Positions 5,149 through 7,697 of a stretch of 7,697 nt of DNA are shown here, piece after piece. Under the pieces are notes generated by a model that saw nothing but the letters and a program-made list of their open reading frames with translations, did not search any database and was not told the origin of the DNA. A program made the translations under genes and the position numbers. Where the stretch lies: assembly GCA_002396485.1 (NCBI GenBank), contig DGXZ01000022.1, forward strand, positions 1 to 7,697, read 5' to 3'. Source of the DNA: Spartobacteria bacterium UBA5019. GTDB taxonomy: Bacteria > Verrucomicrobiota > Verrucomicrobiia > Chthoniobacterales > Terrimicrobiaceae. How positions within the stretch are numbered: the first letter of the stretch is position 1; the number at the start of each line of letters is the position of its first letter.

Positions 5149-6489
5149 ATGTCTAAACGACCGAGAGATCTCTTTCAAAAATGCAGGGAATACAGGGACA
5201 GTGCTGATGCACGGGCCCAAGGGTTCTATCCGTATTTTCGATCCATTGAGGAACCGCACGGCAACTACGTCATATGCGACGGCCAGCGCAAAATCATGAT
5301 CGGGTCTAACAACTACCTGGGCTTGGCTCAGGACCCTCGTGTGGTCGAGGCGGCTTGCGATGCGACTCGGCTGTATGGCGCCGGTTGCACCGGTTCACGC
5401 CTTTTGAATGGCACGATCAAGCTTCATGTGGAGCTTGAGGAGGCCATTGCGGATTTTCTTGGCTGTGATGACGCTATCCTTTTTTCCACGGGATTCTTTG
5501 CCAACCAAGGTGCTCTCATTGCGCTCACAGAGGATGGAGACTCCATCCTTTGCGACCGAGAGAACCACGCCAGCATCATCGATGGCTGCCAGTTTGCTCC
5601 CGCAAAGCTTATTCCTTTCCGCCACAACTCTGCGACATCCTTGGAAAACCGTCTCAAGCGCGTGCCGGACGAGTCCGGTCGCTTGGTCATCATGGATGGC
5701 GTTTTTAGCATGTCGGGAGACATCGCCAACCTGCCTGAAATCATCCCTGCGGCGAAGCGTCATGGGGCCTTCGTTTATGTGGATGAGGCCCACTCGCTGG
5801 GTGTTCTTGGTCGTCAGGGTCGCGGAACAGCTGATCACTTTGGCGTTCAGGATCAAGTGGATATCACCATGGGTACCTTCTCAAAATCCCTCGGCTCCAT
5901 GGGTGGATTCGTTGCCGGAAATGCTCAGATGGTCGAGTATTTGAAACACCGCGCCCGATGTTTGATTTTTACGGCCGCCCTCGCTCCCGCCGTCGTTGGC
6001 GGAGTGAAAAAAGCGCTCGAACTCATGCAGGAGGAGCAGTGGCGCATCGACCAACTTTGGCGGAACACCCGCAAGATGCACGAGGGTTTCAAGCGTATTG
6101 GATTCAATATCGGCGAAACCAAGACGCCCATCGTCCCAATTCTCATCGGCAGCGAGGCCAAGGCTTTCGTGTTCACCCAGCGCCTTTTCGAGGAAGGCAT
6201 CTTTGCCACGCCAGCCATCTATCCGGCTGTGCGCTACGGCGAGGCCATCGTTCGCACCAGCTTCATGGCCACTCATACGGATGACGACCTCGACCGCGTG
6301 TTGGAAATTTTTGAAAAACTCGCCCGCGAGTTGGGAACTTTTGATGACCCTGCCTATGTCAATCCAGGACGCCGTAAAAACATTTTCGATTTCCGTCTGC
6401 CAGACACCGTCACAGAGGAAGCGGTTCGAGAGAACGGCGGAGAGTATTCACAAAACGGATCCGGCCTACGTGCCGCCGTTTCCCGGTAG
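5149..6489 (+). CDS. Alpha-oxoamine synthase, serine palmitoyltransferase-like
   Basis: This pyridoxal-phosphate enzyme of fold type I condenses an amino acid with an acyl-thioester, with loss of CO2. Visible motifs are MIGSNNYLGL (50-59), GAGCTGSRLLNGTIKLHVEL (77-96), FSTGFFANQGAL (112-123), NHAS with the PLP-stacking H140, DEAHSLG (212-218) and GTFSKSLGSMGGF (242-254) with the Schiff-base lysine K246. GSNNYLGL and TFSKSLGSMGG resemble serine palmitoyltransferase more than BioF or Kbl. A GNAT-like acyltransferase follows in an overlapping frame, which fits 3-ketosphinganine formation in bacterial sphingolipid synthesis. The catalytic fold seems to end near residue 396 (ARELG). About 50 further residues form a tail that largely overlaps the next gene. 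The ATG at 5149 was preferred to the adjoining TTG at 5146. BioF-like or other oxoamine synthases remain possible. Confidence 0.8.
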   Translation: MSKRPRDLFQKCREYRDSADARAQGFYPYFRSIEEPHGNYVICDGQRKIMIGSNNYLGLAQDPRVVEAACDATRLYGAGCTGSRLLNGTIKLHVELEEAIADFLGCDDAILFSTGFFANQGALIALTEDGDSILCDRENHASIIDGCQFAPAKLIPFRHNSATSLENRLKRVPDESGRLVIMDGVFSMSGDIANLPEIIPAAKRHGAFVYVDEAHSLGVLGRQGRGTADHFGVQDQVDITMGTFSKSLGSMGGFVAGNAQMVEYLKHRARCLIFTAALAPAVVGGVKKALELMQEEQWRIDQLWRNTRKMHEGFKRIGFNIGETKTPIVPILIGSEAKAFVFTQRLFEEGIFATPAIYPAVRYGEAIVRTSFMATHTDDDLDRVLEIFEKLARELGTFDDPAYVNPGRRKNIFDFRLPDTVTEEAVRENGGEYSQNGSGLRAAVSR

Positions 6490-7498
6490 CGTCGCAAAGT
6501 TTCTCTCGCCGGACTCCACCTTCCAGCGCCGCCACGGCGCCATCACAGCGTTCATCGCCGAGCGCGGTGGGCGTCCCATTGGACGCATCGCTGCTGTCGT
6601 GAACCGCTCGCACAACCAATACCACAAGGACAAAACAGGATTCTTCGGTTTTTTCGACTGCGTGAACGAGCCCGCCATTGTTCAGGCACTCTTTGCGAAA
6701 GTCGCCGAGGTGCTGCGCGCTGCGGGGCTCGAGACCATGCGGGGTCCCTACAACCCCAGCATCAACGACGACTGTGGAATCCTCATGAATGGATTCGAAA
6801 AACAGCCAGTTATCGGCTTGCCATGGAATCCCTCCTACTACGCCGGCCTGGTTGAGAATCTCGGCTTCAAAAAAGTCCGCACCCTCTATGTTTTGGACCT
6901 CCCTCTTCACCGTCTGAATCCGCCTGAGAGGTTTTTGCGAATCGTCGAGCGCCTGAAAAAACGTGCCAATCTCACCACACGCCCTTTTCAACTCAAGCAT
7001 CTCGACAAGGAATTGAAAATCGTTCGCGAAGTTTACAATGCCACGCTCGAGAGGAACTGGGGATTTGTTCCCATCGGTATGGAGGATTTGCTTGACTCGG
7101 CTGAGGACATTCGAGCCATTGCCGATCCGCGACTTCTTCTCATCGGTGAATCCCAAGGCCGCGACGCAGGGGTTGCCATCACTTTGCCGAACTTCAACGA
7201 AATCCTCGCCGCTGCGAAAAACACCCCCCACTGGTTGCGACTGCTCCATATTTTCTTCCTGATGAAAACCCGGAAGATCAAAAGATGCCGCCAGACGGTG
7301 CTCGGCGTTGTTCCGGAATTCCGCGACAGGGGCCTCCATGCGTGGCTTGTGCACGAGCAATTTTCCGAAGCCAAAAAACACCACACCCACGCCACGCTCG
7401 GCTGGCTCGAAGACACCAACGCCGAAATCATCGACGTCTGCCAAATCGTCGGCGGCGAGCCAGATCGCGAGTGGGGTCTTTTTGAGAAAACCCTATGA
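6356..7498 (+). CDS. GNAT-like acyltransferase, candidate bacterial ceramide synthase (N-acyltransferase)
   Basis: The 380-residue protein belongs to a GNAT-related family. Its conserved opening is HKTDPAYVPPF (32-42), followed by GRPIGRIAAVVNRSHNQYH (72-90), GFFGFFDCV (95-103), RGPYNPSINDDCGILMNGF (129-147), the YY pair at 161-162 and LGFKK (169-173). A second conserved part ends with LGVVPEFRDRGL (316-327) and GWLEDTNAEIIDVCQIVGG (349-367). Families of this type lie beside serine palmitoyltransferase genes, and the Caulobacter bacterial ceramide synthase is, as I recall, of the GNAT superfamily. N-acylation of the sphingoid base is therefore the leading inference. The ATG at 6356 was chosen because the family-like sequence begins a few residues later; an ATG at 6344 is the alternative. 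It lies 134 nt inside the preceding gene in another frame, so translation is probably coupled. No signal peptide is evident. HWLRLLHIFFLM (292-303) is a short hydrophobic stretch that may bind lipid or membrane. The family call is firm, the reaction less so. Confidence 0.75.
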   Translation: MSIQDAVKTFSISVCQTPSQRKRFERTAESIHKTDPAYVPPFPGSVAKFLSPDSTFQRRHGAITAFIAERGGRPIGRIAAVVNRSHNQYHKDKTGFFGFFDCVNEPAIVQALFAKVAEVLRAAGLETMRGPYNPSINDDCGILMNGFEKQPVIGLPWNPSYYAGLVENLGFKKVRTLYVLDLPLHRLNPPERFLRIVERLKKRANLTTRPFQLKHLDKELKIVREVYNATLERNWGFVPIGMEDLLDSAEDIRAIADPRLLLIGESQGRDAGVAITLPNFNEILAAAKNTPHWLRLLHIFFLMKTRKIKRCRQTVLGVVPEFRDRGLHAWLVHEQFSEAKKHHTHATLGWLEDTNAEIIDVCQIVGGEPDREWGLFEKTL

Positions 7499-7533
7499 TG
7501 TCTCATATTCCATCCGCCATCCGAAACGCCTAA

Positions 7534-7697
7534 ATGCCTCACCACCGCTGTGGTCGCAGCGGCATCCTCCTACCTGCAATCTCGCTCAGTCTGTGGCATA
7601 ACTTCCTCATTTTAAATTTTTTTAAAAACTGCCGAGAAATGATTCTCGGTTCGTTCGATCTCGCCATCACGCACTTCGACCTCGCGAACAACTACGG
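7534..7697 (+). CDS. Aldo/keto reductase, YghZ-like, 5' part only, possibly degenerate
   Basis: The frame starts at ATG 7534 and stays open to the window edge (54 full codons). It matches the start of YghZ-type aldo/keto reductases: RCGRSGILLPAISLSLWHNF (residues 5-24), then 18 residues, then ITHFDLANNYG (45-55). The spacing between the two blocks equals my recollection of YghZ, so there is no insertion or deletion. D49 and Y54 are two of the four catalytic residues; the Lys and His lie beyond the window. Such enzymes reduce aldehydes and ketones with NADPH in the cytoplasm. Three glycines that are normally conserved are changed: S19 (usual SLGLWHNF), L25 (usual WHNFG) and A44 (usual DLGITHFD). 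The intervening stretch is AT-rich. A TAA sits directly before the ATG in the same frame. The gene may be diverged or decaying. Confidence 0.75.
   Translation, partial: MPHHRCGRSGILLPAISLSLWHNFLILNFFKNCREMILGSFDLAITHFDLANNY

Noticed and set aside
6410..7444. Antisense open frame of 344 codons on the - strand
   Set aside because: It lies wholly opposite the acyltransferase (and the end of the synthase), has no family-like motifs, and is explained by GC-rich codon use of the + strand genes.
1..7697. CRISPR array, toxin-antitoxin, phage or defence genes
   Set aside because: No regularly spaced repeats, cas-like, phage-structural or toxin-antitoxin motifs were seen on either strand; the MazG-like gene is of the DCTPP1 type and has no toxin partner.

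Overview
The window looks like bacterial chromosome from the Verrucomicrobiota or a close relative. This is an inference from gene content: a DUF5069 protein, an RsmH with a basic N-terminal extension outside any division/cell-wall cluster, and an ISNCY/IS1202-like insertion sequence. No taxonomic marker is present. All recognisable genes are on the + strand, and almost none has a clear Shine-Dalgarno sequence.

Layout. (1) Bases 1-1376 are one insertion sequence bounded by perfect 18-bp inverted repeats; the window opens at or just inside its left end. Its DDE transposase frame is open with all three catalytic acidic residues, but it has no in-frame ATG, GTG or TTG ahead of the catalytic core. 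A large GC-rich palindrome (48-118) lies where the gene should start. (2) 1445-1518 is a tRNA-Pro(GGG) gene, 68 bp beyond the insertion sequence. (3) 1581-2950 is a tight gene pair: a DCTPP1/MazG-like nucleotide pyrophosphohydrolase whose stop overlaps the TTG start of rsmH (16S rRNA C1402 N4-methyltransferase). (4) 2951-3149 is an intergenic region with A-tracts, a possible promoter and two back-to-back hairpins, the second a strong 15-bp stem followed by TTTT. (5) 3150-3572 encodes a DUF5069 protein of unknown function, and 3648-5021 a metallo-beta-lactamase/beta-CASP protein of the RNA-processing type. (6) 5149-7498 is an overlapping pair: an alpha-oxoamine synthase resembling serine palmitoyltransferase, and a GNAT-like acyltransferase whose best start lies 134 nt inside the first gene. 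Together they suggest the first steps of bacterial sphingolipid (ceramide) synthesis: serine plus acyl-thioester condensation, then N-acylation. (7) From 7534 to the window end is the 5' part of an aldo/keto reductase gene resembling YghZ. It is open at the window edge and has lost several conserved glycines.

The parts form several small units: a mobile element beside a tRNA gene, a nucleotide-sanitising plus ribosome-modifying pair, two single genes, and a lipid-synthesis pair. The points most worth following are the synthase/acyltransferase overlap, the structured region ahead of the DUF5069 gene, the start-less transposase with its palindrome, and the atypical aldo/keto reductase.
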